Below are positions 35,928-44,757 of a stretch of DNA of 64,000 nucleotides, in pieces; position 1 is the first letter of the stretch, and every line of letters starts with the position of its first letter. The DNA is taken from assembly GCF_006715055.1 (NCBI RefSeq), contig NZ_VFMN01000001.1, positions 2,790,001 through 2,854,000 on the forward strand, given 5' to 3'. The stretch is from Lapillicoccus jejuensis. GTDB lineage: Bacteria > Actinomycetota > Actinomycetes > Actinomycetales > Dermatophilaceae. The notes under the pieces were generated by a model that saw only the letters and a program-made list of their open reading frames with translations, had not been told where the DNA came from and did not search any database. Made by a program: the position numbers and the translations under genes.

Positions 35928-37250
35928 TCAGCGCGCCGGGGCCGCCCGCAGCAGCACGACCGGACCGGAGCGGGCGACGACCCGCCAGCCCAGCCGCTCC
36001 TGCAGCGCGGCGAGCAGCGGCGCCTCGTCGGTGAGCAGCGCGGCCTGGGCCCCGCTGCCCGCGACGACCTCGCGCCAGCCCGGCTCGGCCCGCAGCGCCG
36101 CCAGCAGCCGGCCGGACGGCACGTCGGCGACCGTCGCGGCAGCCCCCGCGCGCACCCGCGGGCCGAGCCGCGGGTCGGCGAGCACGGGGGTGCCGGGGGG
36201 TAGGGCCGTGAGGGCCGGACCCAGCCGGGCGACGGGGTCCTGCGCGGCGGCCGAGGCCGACGTCACCCACGCCGGGACGGCGGCGAGCAGCAGCGCCACG
36301 CCCACGACGAGGGCGCCCGGCGCGGCGGACGCGGCCGTCGTCGACGGCGACCGGCCGCCGAGCGCGGTGGCGACGACGACGGCGGCCACGAGCCCGGCCG
36401 CCGGGGAGGTGCCGGCCGGCCCGAGGGCGAGCAGGAGGGCCAGCCCGGCGAGGACCGGCGTCGACCGGTCCGGGGTCCGACCCGAGCGCAGCCACGAGCC
36501 GATGACGAGGACGAGCGGGACGACGACGAGCAGGACCAGCGGGTCGGTGACCGGTCGCGGGCCGGTGCCGCCCGGCACCGGGCCGGACCACAGCGCGCCG
36601 CCCCAGGTCGAGAGGGTCGCCGCACCGTCGCGCGCCCGCAGGAGCAGCGCCCCCGCGGCCACGACCCCGACCAGCAGCGCGCCACCGGTCGCGGCGAGGA
36701 CCCGGCGCGCCCCGTCCGGCCGGCCGTCGGCCCGCTCGCCGAGGGCGACGGCGAGGCCCAGCACCGGCGCCAGCACCCAGCCCGGGTCGAGGAGGGCCCA
36801 CAGGGCGACGAGCAGCACGGCGGCCCCGGCCGCGCGCGCTCCGGGCGACCCGGGGTCGCGCGCCGCCCGGCGCCACAGGACGAGGGTCCAGGCGGCGAGG
36901 ACGAGGCCGAGCAGGCGGGTCCCGGTCGGGACGGCGGCGCACCCGACGAGGGCGACCGCCAGGGCGACCACCCGCCGCAGCGGGTCGGCCGACCCGGCGG
37001 TCGCGCGCAGGACGGCGAGCGCGACGAGGGCGACGGCCACCGCGTGGACCAGCCCGAGGGCCCCCGCCCCCGCGCGGGCGACGAGCGCCAGGGGGGCGAG
37101 GGAGGTCGACCCGGCTACCGCGACCCACGTCTCCGGCCCGACGGCGGGCAGACCGGCGAGCGCGGCGACGACCAGCACCGCGACGACGGTGACCAGCCGC
37201 GGCGACGGTCCCGGGGGGCGGGTCGGGGGTGCCGCGGGGGTCGCGGTCAC
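35928..37250 (-). CDS. Polytopic membrane protein with paralogous C-terminal domain, paralog C
   Basis: 440 residues, about ten helices, Ala/Leu/Val-rich. The last 100 residues match the C-terminal domain of paralogs A and B: ALPPGTPVLAD, an EPGW helix, SGAQAALLTDEAPL and GWRVVARSGPVVLL. The N-terminal acidic loop of paralogs A and B is reduced here, so it may have lost catalysis and serve as a partner subunit. The GTG start overlaps the stop of paralog B (GTGA), so the two are one unit. No function known. Confidence 0.7.
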   Translation of the reverse strand: MTATPAAPPTRPPGPSPRLVTVVAVLVVAALAGLPAVGPETWVAVAGSTSLAPLALVARAGAGALGLVHAVAVALVALAVLRATAGSADPLRRVVALAVALVGCAAVPTGTRLLGLVLAAWTLVLWRRAARDPGSPGARAAGAAVLLVALWALLDPGWVLAPVLGLAVALGERADGRPDGARRVLAATGGALLVGVVAAGALLLRARDGAATLSTWGGALWSGPVPGGTGPRPVTDPLVLLVVVPLVLVIGSWLRSGRTPDRSTPVLAGLALLLALGPAGTSPAAGLVAAVVVATALGGRSPSTTAASAAPGALVVGVALLLAAVPAWVTSASAAAQDPVARLGPALTALPPGTPVLADPRLGPRVRAGAAATVADVPSGRLLAALRAEPGWREVVAGSGAQAALLTDEAPLLAALQERLGWRVVARSGPVVLLRAAPAR

Positions 37251-38683
37251 CGCGCGCCCCGGGCCAGGAGGAGGTAGCCGTCGGCCTCGCGGTCGACCCG
37301 CCAGTGCCGCACGTCGAGCAGGGCACCGGCGACCGGCGCGTCGCGGGGCAGGAGGGCGTACGACGCCCCGGAGGAGTCGACGAGCGCCTCCCAGCCCGGC
37401 CGGGCCTGGTACGTCGCGACGAAGCGCTGCAGGTGGTCGGCGGAGAACGACTCGGCGCGCAGGTCGACGACGGGCCGCACCTGCGGGGCGGTCCACAGCA
37501 GCCAGCCGCTGACGTCGGTCTGGGCCAGGACGACCGTGCCGGCGGGCAGCGCGGCGACGGGGGCGGCCAGCCCCGCCGGGACCACGCGGGGGACGGCCGC
37601 GACCACCCGCGCCACGGGCAGGGCGACCAGGGCGGCGACGGTCGCGGCGACGAGCGCCCCGGCGAGGGGGAGGGCGCTCGGGCGCGGGCCGCCGGCCCCG
37701 GCGGTCCCCGACGGGGCGAGCAGGTGGTCCGCGAGCACGGGCAGCGCGACGAGCAGCCCGGGGGCGGCGGTGCGGACGGCCGAGACCGCGAGCAGCAGAC
37801 CGACGGCGAGCAGCAGCAGCTCGCTGCGCCGCAGCCGCCGACCCCGGCGCAGGGCGACGACGGCCAGCGCGGCCACCAGGACGAGCAGGGTGGCCACCGC
37901 CGGGTCGGCGAGGGTGCCCGGCTGCCACTCGACGACGAACCGCCGCCCGTTCCCCCCGACGGCGAAGGGGGTGAGGAGCAGGGCCGGGCCGAGGGGCGTG
38001 GCGAGGGTGACGAGACCCTGGAGCAGCAGGACGGGGGCCAGGTGCCGGACCCGGGCGCGGCCGTCCCCGACGGTCCCCCCGCCGGTCCCCCCGTCGAGCA
38101 GGACGCCGGCGAGGACCGCGGCGGCGGCGACGAGGCCGACCGTCCACAGGCCGTGGGTGGCGGCGAACACCCAGGCCAGCGGCACGAGCCACCAGCGGCG
38201 GCGACCGTCCTCGCCGCTGCGGGTCCACCCGTGCACCTGCAGGGCGAGCAGCACGAGACCGAGGGTCTGCGGGCGCTCGGTCATCGCCGGCACGACGAGC
38301 AGCGTGCCGACCAGCCCGCCGAGCAGGGCGCGGCGCGGGGCGACCCGGTGCCGCAGGGTCGCCAGCAGGACGACGAGCAGGGCGAGGACGGCGACGACGC
38401 GCATCCACGCCACGGCCGGGACCCCGAGGACGCGGACGAGCTCGTACCCGACCACCGAGGGCAGCCACTGGGTGGGGGAGTAGGCGCGGTCGGCCGACGG
38501 GGTGAGCGGGTCGGGCAGGCCGAAGCGGCCACCGCCGGCCAGCAGCTCGCCCACCCGCAGGTGCAGCCAGGGGCTGGGGTCGGAGACCGGCCGCAGGACG
38601 AGCAGGGCCACCGCGGTCGCGCCGGCGACGCCGGCGGCCAGTCGGGCGGCCGGGGGACGCCACACCCGGGCCGGCCACCGCAT
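37247..38683 (-). CDS. Polytopic membrane protein with extracytoplasmic C-terminal domain (GT-C-like), paralog B
   Basis: 478 residues, about ten helices. The first loop carries SDPSPWLHLRVGELLAGGG, which matches GDPDTFWHLRAGEQLL of paralog A, and ALPAGTVVLAQ, VVDLRAESF, SGASYALLPRDAP and a final DGYLLLARG match its C-terminal domain. The early acidic residue next to His suggests a GT-C-type active site. Divergent from flp across a 217-base regulatory gap and coupled to paralog C. A role in modifying surface structures such as the pilus is inferred from location only. Confidence 0.7.
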   Translation of the reverse strand: MRWPARVWRPPAARLAAGVAGATAVALLVLRPVSDPSPWLHLRVGELLAGGGRFGLPDPLTPSADRAYSPTQWLPSVVGYELVRVLGVPAVAWMRVVAVLALLVVLLATLRHRVAPRRALLGGLVGTLLVVPAMTERPQTLGLVLLALQVHGWTRSGEDGRRRWWLVPLAWVFAATHGLWTVGLVAAAAVLAGVLLDGGTGGGTVGDGRARVRHLAPVLLLQGLVTLATPLGPALLLTPFAVGGNGRRFVVEWQPGTLADPAVATLLVLVAALAVVALRRGRRLRRSELLLLAVGLLLAVSAVRTAAPGLLVALPVLADHLLAPSGTAGAGGPRPSALPLAGALVAATVAALVALPVARVVAAVPRVVPAGLAAPVAALPAGTVVLAQTDVSGWLLWTAPQVRPVVDLRAESFSADHLQRFVATYQARPGWEALVDSSGASYALLPRDAPVAGALLDVRHWRVDREADGYLLLARGAR

Positions 38684-38795
38684 GACCGGATCGTCCCGGT
38701 TCGGACGAGGGGACGCAACCTCGCGCGGCGCAATGAGCCGATCGGACGAGGCCAGGGTCGTACGGCCGCCGGCAGGGTTGATGCTTTGACCGATT

Positions 38796-38823
38796 TTGCC
38801 GTCTTGGTCCGTTAAGTGAGAAT
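38796..38823 (+). promoter_or_regulatory. flp promoter: TTGCCG - 16 bp - GAGAAT, in an AT-rich island
   Basis: Best hexamer pair in the divergent gap. A further TTGACC lies at 38786-38791. The leader to the flp ATG would be about 70 bases and ends with an AAGGA-type ribosome-binding site. The island (38765-38830) is the most AT-rich part of the region. Confidence 0.5.
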
Positions 38824-38900
38824 CGTGACTGGCCGCCCGCTTCCTCTCCGACCGCGGGTCCACCTCCACCCCACCACCACTTGCGAAGAAGGAACCTCCC

Positions 38901-39083
38901 ATGCTCAAGGCTCTCGTCCGCGCCCAGCAGGCCGCCGCCCGTCTCCAGACCCGTGAGCGCGGCGCCACCGCCGTCGAGTACGGCCTGATGATCGCGCTCA
39001 TCGCCGCCGTCATCGTCGGTGTCGTGTTCGCCCTCGGCGGCAACCTCAACAACATCTTCAACACCGTCAACACCAAGGTCTGA
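38901..39083 (+). CDS. flp: Flp-family type IVb pilin
   Basis: 60 residues. A short basic leader ends at G21. Prepilin cleavage before A22 leaves ATAVEYGLM with the conserved Glu and Tyr of Flp pilins, followed by one hydrophobic helix (IALIAAVIVGVVFAL) and a polar tail NNIFNTVNTKV. The major subunit of the Tad pilus, assembled by the genes downstream. A good GAAGGA ribosome-binding site precedes the ATG. Two hairpins behind it suggest it is expressed more than the assembly genes. No prepilin peptidase gene is in the window. Confidence 0.95.
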   Translation: MLKALVRAQQAAARLQTRERGATAVEYGLMIALIAAVIVGVVFALGGNLNNIFNTVNTKV

Positions 39084-39090
39084 CGCGGAC

Positions 39091-39118
39091 CCACCGGCCG
39101 GCCCGAGCCGGCCGGTGG
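39091..39118 (+). terminator. Strong hairpin directly after flp
   Basis: 12-bp perfect stem CCACCGGCCGGC/GCCGGCCGGTGG with a four-base loop, seven bases past the flp stop. Partial termination here would set a high pilin-to-assembly ratio and protect the flp message. Confidence 0.75.
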
Positions 39119-39172
39119 ACCCGCGGCGACGGGCCGGCCCAGGCCGGGAGGTCGCCGGTCCCGTCGCCCGCC

Positions 39173-39198
39173 AGGTCGGCCCCTCCGTGGGCCGACCT
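39173..39198 (+). terminator. Second hairpin in the flp-cpaB gap
   Basis: 10-bp perfect stem AGGTCGGCCC/GGGCCGACCT with a six-base loop, 75 bases before cpaB. Confidence 0.55.
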
Positions 39199-39272
39199 GC
39201 GCCGTACGTCCTCCTGCCGCTCGTCCTGCCGTCCACCCTCCCGCCCCCTCTCCCCCAGGCGGTCCCTGTCCC

Positions 39273-40049
39273 ATGAAGGCTCGCGTCCTCGCCCTCGTCG
39301 TCGCCGCCCTGCTCGCCATCTGCGGCGTCGGCGCCGTCGTGCTCTACGCCCAAGGCGCCGCGCAGCGCGCCCTGGCCGAGAGCCAGCCCGTCGCCGTCTA
39401 CGTCACCGACAAGCTCGTGCCCGCGGGCACCACCCTCGGCGACGCCGTCAGCAAGGGCCTCCTGCAGCGCACCTCGGTCCCGCGCACCTCCGCGCCGGCC
39501 GGTGCGCTCGCCGAGGTCTCCACGACCAACCGCGCCCTCGTCGCCGTCAACGACATCCAGCCGGGCGAGTTCGTCCTCTCGGCGCGCTTCACGACCACCG
39601 CCGTCGGCGAGCAGGCGATCTCCGTCCCGCAGGGCCAGGTCGCCGTCGCCGCGCAGCTGAGCGACCCCGCCAAGGTGGGCTCGTTCGTGCGGCCCGGCTC
39701 GCGGATCGTCGTCTTCGACACCTACGCCGCGCCCGCCACGACCGGCGGCGCCGGCGCCAACCCCACCCAGGGCACCAGCACCGGCGGCGGTCAGTCCACC
39801 AAGGTGCTGCTGCCGGACGCCCTCGTCATCGCCGTCGGCTCCACCTCCCTGACCCCGGCGGAGGACGGCGCCGCCGCCCCCTCCTCGGGCGCCGACACCG
39901 TCCTGGTCACGCTCGCCCTCTCCCCGGACGACGCGGCCCGGCTGGTCCACGCCATCCAGACCGGCAAGCTGTACGCCGGCCTGCGCGGCACGAACGTCGA
40001 CATCCCCGCCAGCACCGTCGTCTCCGACGGCTCCCTCTTCTCCAAGTAG
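39273..40049 (+). CDS. cpaB: Pilus assembly protein CpaB/RcpC
   Basis: 258 residues. N-terminal membrane anchor (residues 5-27), then a SAF domain (AVYVTDKLVPAGTTLGDAV and LVAVNDIQPGEFVLSARF) and the RcpC C-terminal domain (VAAQLSDPAKVGSFVRPGSRIVVF) split by a Gly/Thr-rich insert. CpaB forms part of the periplasmic collar of the Tad machine in Gram-negatives; in actinobacteria it presumably links the machine to the cell wall. Starts after the flp hairpins; seven bases separate it from cpaE. Confidence 0.92.
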   Translation: MKARVLALVVAALLAICGVGAVVLYAQGAAQRALAESQPVAVYVTDKLVPAGTTLGDAVSKGLLQRTSVPRTSAPAGALAEVSTTNRALVAVNDIQPGEFVLSARFTTTAVGEQAISVPQGQVAVAAQLSDPAKVGSFVRPGSRIVVFDTYAAPATTGGAGANPTQGTSTGGGQSTKVLLPDALVIAVGSTSLTPAEDGAAAPSSGADTVLVTLALSPDDAARLVHAIQTGKLYAGLRGTNVDIPASTVVSDGSLFSK

Positions 40050-40056
40050 GCCTGCC

Positions 40057-41259
40057 ATGACCGTTCTGTGGGACACCGACCCCGAAGCCGCCGACCGCTA
40101 CGCGGTCGCGCTCGGCGAGCACCTCGTGGTGGCCGAGTCCGCCTCCGCCGTCCAGCGGCTGCTCGACGCCGAGCCGCACCTGCTCGTCGTCGCCGGCCCG
40201 CACGTGCCGCTCGACGCCGCGTGCCAGCTCGCCTCGGCGCTGCGGCTGACCCGCCCCGCCCTCGGGGTGGTGCTGACCCGCACGCGGGTCGACGTCGCCG
40301 TGCTCCAGCAGGCGGTCACCGCCGGGGTGCGCGCCGTCGTCGCCGCCGACGACCTGCCGTCCGTCGCCGACGCCTGCCGCAAGAGCCGCGAGCTGTCCGA
40401 CCAGCTGGCCGGCATCGCCTCCGGCACCGGTCCGGCCGCCATGGGCCGCGTCGTCACCGTCTTCTCCGCCAAGGGCGGCGTGGGCAAGACGACCTTCTCG
40501 ACCAACATCGGCGTCCACCTGGCGACGATGGGCTACCGCACCCTCGTGCTCGACCTCGACCTCGGCTTCGGCGACGTCGCCATCAGCCTCCAGCTCGTGC
40601 CGCGCCAGACCCTCGAGGACGTCGTCGGCATGGCCGGCAGCCTCGACGAGCCGGCGCTGGCCCAGGTCGTCACGACCCACCCGACCGGTCTCGACGTCCT
40701 GTGCGCGCCGCTCACCCCGGGCGGCGCCGACCGGGTGCCCGGCGAGGTGGTCAGCGAGGTGCTGCGCGTCGCGCGGCGCAGCTACGACTTCGTCATCGTC
40801 GACACGCCCCCGGCCTTCACCGACCACGTGCTGGCGTCCTTCGACTCCAGCGACGCGGCCGTCCTCATCGCCACGCTCGACATCCCCGCGATCAAGAACC
40901 TGCGGCTGACCCTCGACACCCTCGACCTGCTCGGCATGCCCCGCGAGCGGCGCACGGTCGTGCTCAACCGCTCGGACTCCAAGGTGGGCCTGCGCACCTC
41001 CGACGTGGCCGCGACCATCAAGCAGGACATCGCCGTCATGGTCCCGGGCAGCGTCGACGTCCCCGCCTCGGTCAACAAGGGCGTGCCGATCCTCCTCGAG
41101 GACCCGCGCCACCCGGTCAGCGTCGCGCTGCGCACGCTCACCGAGCGCTACGTGCTCGCGCCCTTCCGCACCGACGCGCGGCCCGGCCCGCGCCAGGCCG
41201 AGCCCGCTCCCGAGCGCAGCCACGGCCGTCGGCTGCTCAGCTGGGGGAGCCGAGGGTGA
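40057..41259 (+). CDS. cpaE: Tad pilus localisation ATPase CpaE/TadZ
   Basis: 400 residues. A degenerate receiver-like N-terminal domain (1-120) followed by a ParA/MinD-type ATPase with a deviant Walker A (KGGVGKTT, K139 and K144), LDLDLGFGD and DTPPAF. TadZ proteins position the pilus machine, often at the pole. Its stop overlaps the tadA GTG (GTGA). An intact Walker A distinguishes it from the second TadZ-like protein at 60.6 kb. Confidence 0.93.
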   Translation: MTVLWDTDPEAADRYAVALGEHLVVAESASAVQRLLDAEPHLLVVAGPHVPLDAACQLASALRLTRPALGVVLTRTRVDVAVLQQAVTAGVRAVVAADDLPSVADACRKSRELSDQLAGIASGTGPAAMGRVVTVFSAKGGVGKTTFSTNIGVHLATMGYRTLVLDLDLGFGDVAISLQLVPRQTLEDVVGMAGSLDEPALAQVVTTHPTGLDVLCAPLTPGGADRVPGEVVSEVLRVARRSYDFVIVDTPPAFTDHVLASFDSSDAAVLIATLDIPAIKNLRLTLDTLDLLGMPRERRTVVLNRSDSKVGLRTSDVAATIKQDIAVMVPGSVDVPASVNKGVPILLEDPRHPVSVALRTLTERYVLAPFRTDARPGPRQAEPAPERSHGRRLLSWGSRG

Positions 41260-42770
41260 GCCTGGCCGAGCGGCTCGACGCGATCCGCCGGGCCCAGTCC
41301 GAGCCCGCGGCGGGCCCGGAGCCCGCGCCCGAGCCGGCCGCGGCCCCCGCCCCGGCACCGGCGCCGGCCAAGCCGGCCGCCACCGGGCCGACCGCCAGCG
41401 AGACGCTGCGCTCGGCCCTGCAGGCCAACCCCGTCGCCCACGAGCCGAGCTCGCTCTCGGCCCTGCGACCGCCGCTGCCGGGCCGCGGACCGGACCCGTT
41501 CGGCGCGGTCAAGGAGAGCGTCCACGAAGCCCTCCTCGTCCAGCTCGGGCCCACGCTCTACGACCCGCGCCTGGAGCAGGCCGAGCTCGAGAGCCGCGTC
41601 CGGCGCACCCTGCAGACCGTGCTGGAGAAGGAGCAGACGCCGCTCACCGCCTCCGAGCGGTCGCGGATCGCCCAGGAGGTCTCGGACGAGATCCTCGGGC
41701 ACGGGCCGCTGGAGACGCTGCTGCGCGACCCCGACATCTCCGAGATCATGGTCAACGGCGCCGACTGCATCTACGTCGAGCGCGCCGGCCGCCTGGTCCT
41801 CAGCGACCGCCGCTTCGTCGACGAGGCCCACCTGCGGCGGGTCATCGACCGGATCGTCGCCCGGGTCGGGCGCCGGGTCGACGAGGGCAGCCCGCTCGTC
41901 GACGCCCGCCTGCCCGACGGCTCGCGCGTCAACGCGGTCGTCTCGCCGATCGCGCTCGACGGCTCGATGCTCACCATCCGCAAGTTCGCGACCGACCCCT
42001 TCACCGACGCCGACCTCGTCGCCTTCGGCACCTTCACGCCCGAGGTGCGCGACTTCCTCGCCGCCTGCGTCCTCGGCCGGCGCAACATCGTCATCTCCGG
42101 CGGCACCGGCTCGGGCAAGACGACGCTGCTCAACGTCATCTCCAGCTTCATCCCCGACGACGAGCGCATCGTCACCATCGAGGACGCCGCGGAGCTGCAG
42201 CTGCGCCAGCACCACGTGCTGCGCCTGGAGTCCCGCCCGGCGAACATCGAGGGCCGCGGCCAGATCAGCATCCGCGAGCTCGTCAAGAACTCGCTGCGCA
42301 TGCGGCCCGACCGCATCGTCGTCGGCGAGGTCCGCGACGGCGCGGCGCTCGACATGCTCCAGGCGATGAACACCGGTCACGACGGGTCGCTCACCACGGT
42401 GCACGCCAACACGCCGCGCGACAGCCTCTCGCGCCTGGAGACCATGGTCCTCATGGCCGGCATCGACCTGCCGGTCCGTGCCATCCGCGACCAGGTCGCG
42501 GGGGCGCTCGACCTCGTCATCCAGCAGGCCCGCCTCAAGGACGGCACCCGCAAGATCACCGCGATCAGCGAGGTGGTCGGCATCGAGGGCGACGTCATCA
42601 CCCTGCAGGACCTGTTCACCTTCGACTACAGCGCGGGCCGCGACGAGAACGGCCGGTTCCTCGGCCGGCTCAAGCCGACCGGGCTGCGACCGTCCTTCGC
42701 GCAGGACCTCGCCGACCTCGGCATCGTCCTGCCCACCACGCTGTTCTCGCGCGGCCGGGTGCCGGCGTGA
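41256..42770 (+). CDS. tadA: Tad secretion ATPase TadA/CpaF
   Basis: 504 residues. About 90 N-terminal residues are Pro/Ala-rich linker, then the type II/IV secretion ATPase fold: Walker A GGTGSGKTT (K288), Asp box ERIVTIEDAAEL, Walker B-like RPDRIVVGEVR and His box THANTPRDS (ends TTVHANTPRD). Cytoplasmic hexamer that powers Flp pilus extension and possibly retraction. GTG start coupled to cpaE; stop coupled to tadB by GTGA. Confidence 0.96.
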   Translation: MSLAERLDAIRRAQSEPAAGPEPAPEPAAAPAPAPAPAKPAATGPTASETLRSALQANPVAHEPSSLSALRPPLPGRGPDPFGAVKESVHEALLVQLGPTLYDPRLEQAELESRVRRTLQTVLEKEQTPLTASERSRIAQEVSDEILGHGPLETLLRDPDISEIMVNGADCIYVERAGRLVLSDRRFVDEAHLRRVIDRIVARVGRRVDEGSPLVDARLPDGSRVNAVVSPIALDGSMLTIRKFATDPFTDADLVAFGTFTPEVRDFLAACVLGRRNIVISGGTGSGKTTLLNVISSFIPDDERIVTIEDAAELQLRQHHVLRLESRPANIEGRGQISIRELVKNSLRMRPDRIVVGEVRDGAALDMLQAMNTGHDGSLTTVHANTPRDSLSRLETMVLMAGIDLPVRAIRDQVAGALDLVIQQARLKDGTRKITAISEVVGIEGDVITLQDLFTFDYSAGRDENGRFLGRLKPTGLRPSFAQDLADLGIVLPTTLFSRGRVPA

Positions 42771-43753
42771 CGTCGTACCCGCCCCTGCTGCTGGTCGGCG
42801 CGGGCGCGCTCTTCGTCGGCGTCTTCGTCTTCGTCGTCGCCCTCGCCGCCCCGACCCTGCGTCGACGCGGCGCCACCCGGGCCATGGCCATCGAGCAGTA
42901 CATCGGCCTGGCCCAGCGCCAGGACGAGCCCGACGGCCGCGTCGGCGGCCTCGCCGAGGAGATCGTCGCCTTCGGCGAGCGGGTCATGCGCGACCGGGAC
43001 TCGACCCCCCGGCTCGTCGCCCGGCTGCAGCAGGCCGACCTGCCGCTGCGGCCGGGGGAGTGGTGGGTGCTGCGCGTCGTCGCGGTCGTCGTCGGCGTGG
43101 CGGCCGGCCTCGTCCTGCTCGGCGAGCGCGCCCGCCTGCTCGGGCTGCTGCTCGGCCTGCTCGTCGGGCTGCTCGGTCCGGCCCTCGTGCTGCGCGTCCT
43201 CGTCCGGCGCCGGGTCAAGGCCTTCGAGCGGCTGCTGCCCGAGGTGCTCATGCTCGTCGCCTCCTCGCTGTCCACCGGGTTCTCGCTGCTCCAGGCCCTC
43301 GACGGGGTGGCCCGCGACGCGGCCGAGCCCGCGGCCAAGGAGTTCGGCCGGGCCCTGGCCGAGACCCGCCTCGGCACCGACGTCGAGGTCAGCCTCCAGT
43401 CGATGGCCAAGCGCATGGAGAGCCGCAACATGGAGTGGACGGCCATGGCCATCCAGATCCAGCGCACCGTCGGTGGCAACCTCGCCGAGACCCTGCGCAC
43501 GACGGCGGCCACGCTGCGCGAGCGCGAGATGCTCAAGCGGCAGGTCATCGCCCTCTCGGCCGAGGGCAAGATGTCGGCGTACATCCTCGTCGGCCTGCCC
43601 TTCGGCATCTTCCTCTTCCTGCTGCGGGCCAACTACGACTACGTCGCGCTGCTGTGGACCCGCCCCCTCGGCCTGCTCATGCTCGCCGTCGGTGCCGTCT
43701 CGCTCGGCATCGGCATCGCGTGGATGCGCTCCATCACCAACCTCAAGGTGTGA
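42767..43753 (+). CDS. tadB: Tad inner-membrane platform protein TadB
   Basis: 328 residues. One N-terminal helix, two central helices (about 98-145), a cytoplasmic T2SSF domain (MLVASSLSTGFSLLQALDGVA, RNMEWTAMAIQIQRTVGGNLAETL) and two C-terminal helices. Forms the membrane platform with TadC on which TadA works. GTG start overlapping tadA. Confidence 0.94.
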   Translation: MTSYPPLLLVGAGALFVGVFVFVVALAAPTLRRRGATRAMAIEQYIGLAQRQDEPDGRVGGLAEEIVAFGERVMRDRDSTPRLVARLQQADLPLRPGEWWVLRVVAVVVGVAAGLVLLGERARLLGLLLGLLVGLLGPALVLRVLVRRRVKAFERLLPEVLMLVASSLSTGFSLLQALDGVARDAAEPAAKEFGRALAETRLGTDVEVSLQSMAKRMESRNMEWTAMAIQIQRTVGGNLAETLRTTAATLREREMLKRQVIALSAEGKMSAYILVGLPFGIFLFLLRANYDYVALLWTRPLGLLMLAVGAVSLGIGIAWMRSITNLKV

Positions 43754-43756
43754 CCC

Positions 43757-44674
43757 GTGACCTCCGTGCTGCTGCTCACCCTCGGGGCCCTGCTCATCGC
43801 CGCCGGCTTCGCCGTCACCTGGTACGCCACCGGCGGTGAGGCCGTCGGCACCGCCCGCAGCCTGCTGCTCATCGAGCAGACCACACCGGGCTCGCGGGAG
43901 GTCGCGCGCAGCGAGCTCCCGGCCCGGGACCGGCTGCTGCTGCCGATCCTCGACGCGCTGCAGTCGATGGCGCGACGGCTCACCCGCGGCGGGGCGACCG
44001 CCAAGCTCACCCGGCGCCTCGACCTCGCCGGGAACCCGCAGGGCTGGACCGCGGACCGGGTGCTGGGCGCCAAGGGCCTGGGTCTGCTCCTGCTCGCCGG
44101 GGTCGGGCTGCTCGTCGGCGGGGCCACGCTGCGCGGGGTGCTCTACGCCGGTGCCGGTGGCGTCGTCGGGTTCCTGCTGCCCAACCTGCTGCTGTACAAC
44201 CAGGGCCTCAAGCGCCAGGACGCCCTGGCGATGAGCCTGGCCGAGGCGCTCGACATGCTCACCGTCTGCGTCGAGGCCGGCCTCGGCTTCGACGCCGCCC
44301 TCATGCAGGTCGCGCGCGCGGCCGACGGCCCCATCGCCGGCGAGTTCGGCCGCGTCCTCGCCGAGATCCAGATCGGCCGGGGTCGCGCCGCGGCGTTCTC
44401 CTCGCTGCGCGAGCGCTCGACCGTCCCGGAGCTGCACTCGTTCATCTCGGCCATCGTCCAGTCCGACCGGCTCGGCCTGCCCGTCGGCGACGTCCTGCGC
44501 GAGCAGTCGCACGAGATGCGGCTCGCCCGTCGTCAGCGGGCCGAGGCGTCGGCGCAGAAGCTGCCGGTCAAGATCCTCTTCCCCATGCTGCTGTTCATCT
44601 TCCCGGCCCTCTTCATCGTCGTCATCGGGCCCGGTGCGATCCGGATGATCGACGCCTTCAGCGGCGTCGGCTGA
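43757..44674 (+). CDS. tadC: Tad inner-membrane platform protein TadC
   Basis: 305 residues. Same T2SSF layout: helices at the N-terminus and 115-145, cytoplasmic LDMLTVCVEAGLGFDAALMQVA and SDRLGLPVGDVLREQS, then a C-terminal hydrophobic pair ending FPALFIVVIGPG. Follows tadB by three bases. The operon stops here with a 34-base palindrome; no tadD, tadE or tadG follow, unlike most Tad loci. Confidence 0.94.
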   Translation: MTSVLLLTLGALLIAAGFAVTWYATGGEAVGTARSLLLIEQTTPGSREVARSELPARDRLLLPILDALQSMARRLTRGGATAKLTRRLDLAGNPQGWTADRVLGAKGLGLLLLAGVGLLVGGATLRGVLYAGAGGVVGFLLPNLLLYNQGLKRQDALAMSLAEALDMLTVCVEAGLGFDAALMQVARAADGPIAGEFGRVLAEIQIGRGRAAAFSSLRERSTVPELHSFISAIVQSDRLGLPVGDVLREQSHEMRLARRQRAEASAQKLPVKILFPMLLFIFPALFIVVIGPGAIRMIDAFSGVG

Positions 44675-44702
44675 GACCCGGCCCCCCACGACACGACACG
44701 AC

Positions 44703-44736
44703 ACGACGCCCGTACGGAGCTCCGTACGGGCGTCGT
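44703..44736. terminator. Perfect 34-base palindrome between convergent tadC and the response-regulator gene
   Basis: 17-base arms with no spacer (centre GGAGCTCC), equally good in both directions. Ends the Tad operon on the plus strand and the two-component operon on the minus strand. Confidence 0.85.
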
Positions 44737-44757
44737 CGTGCGCGGGGTGGGACGGGG

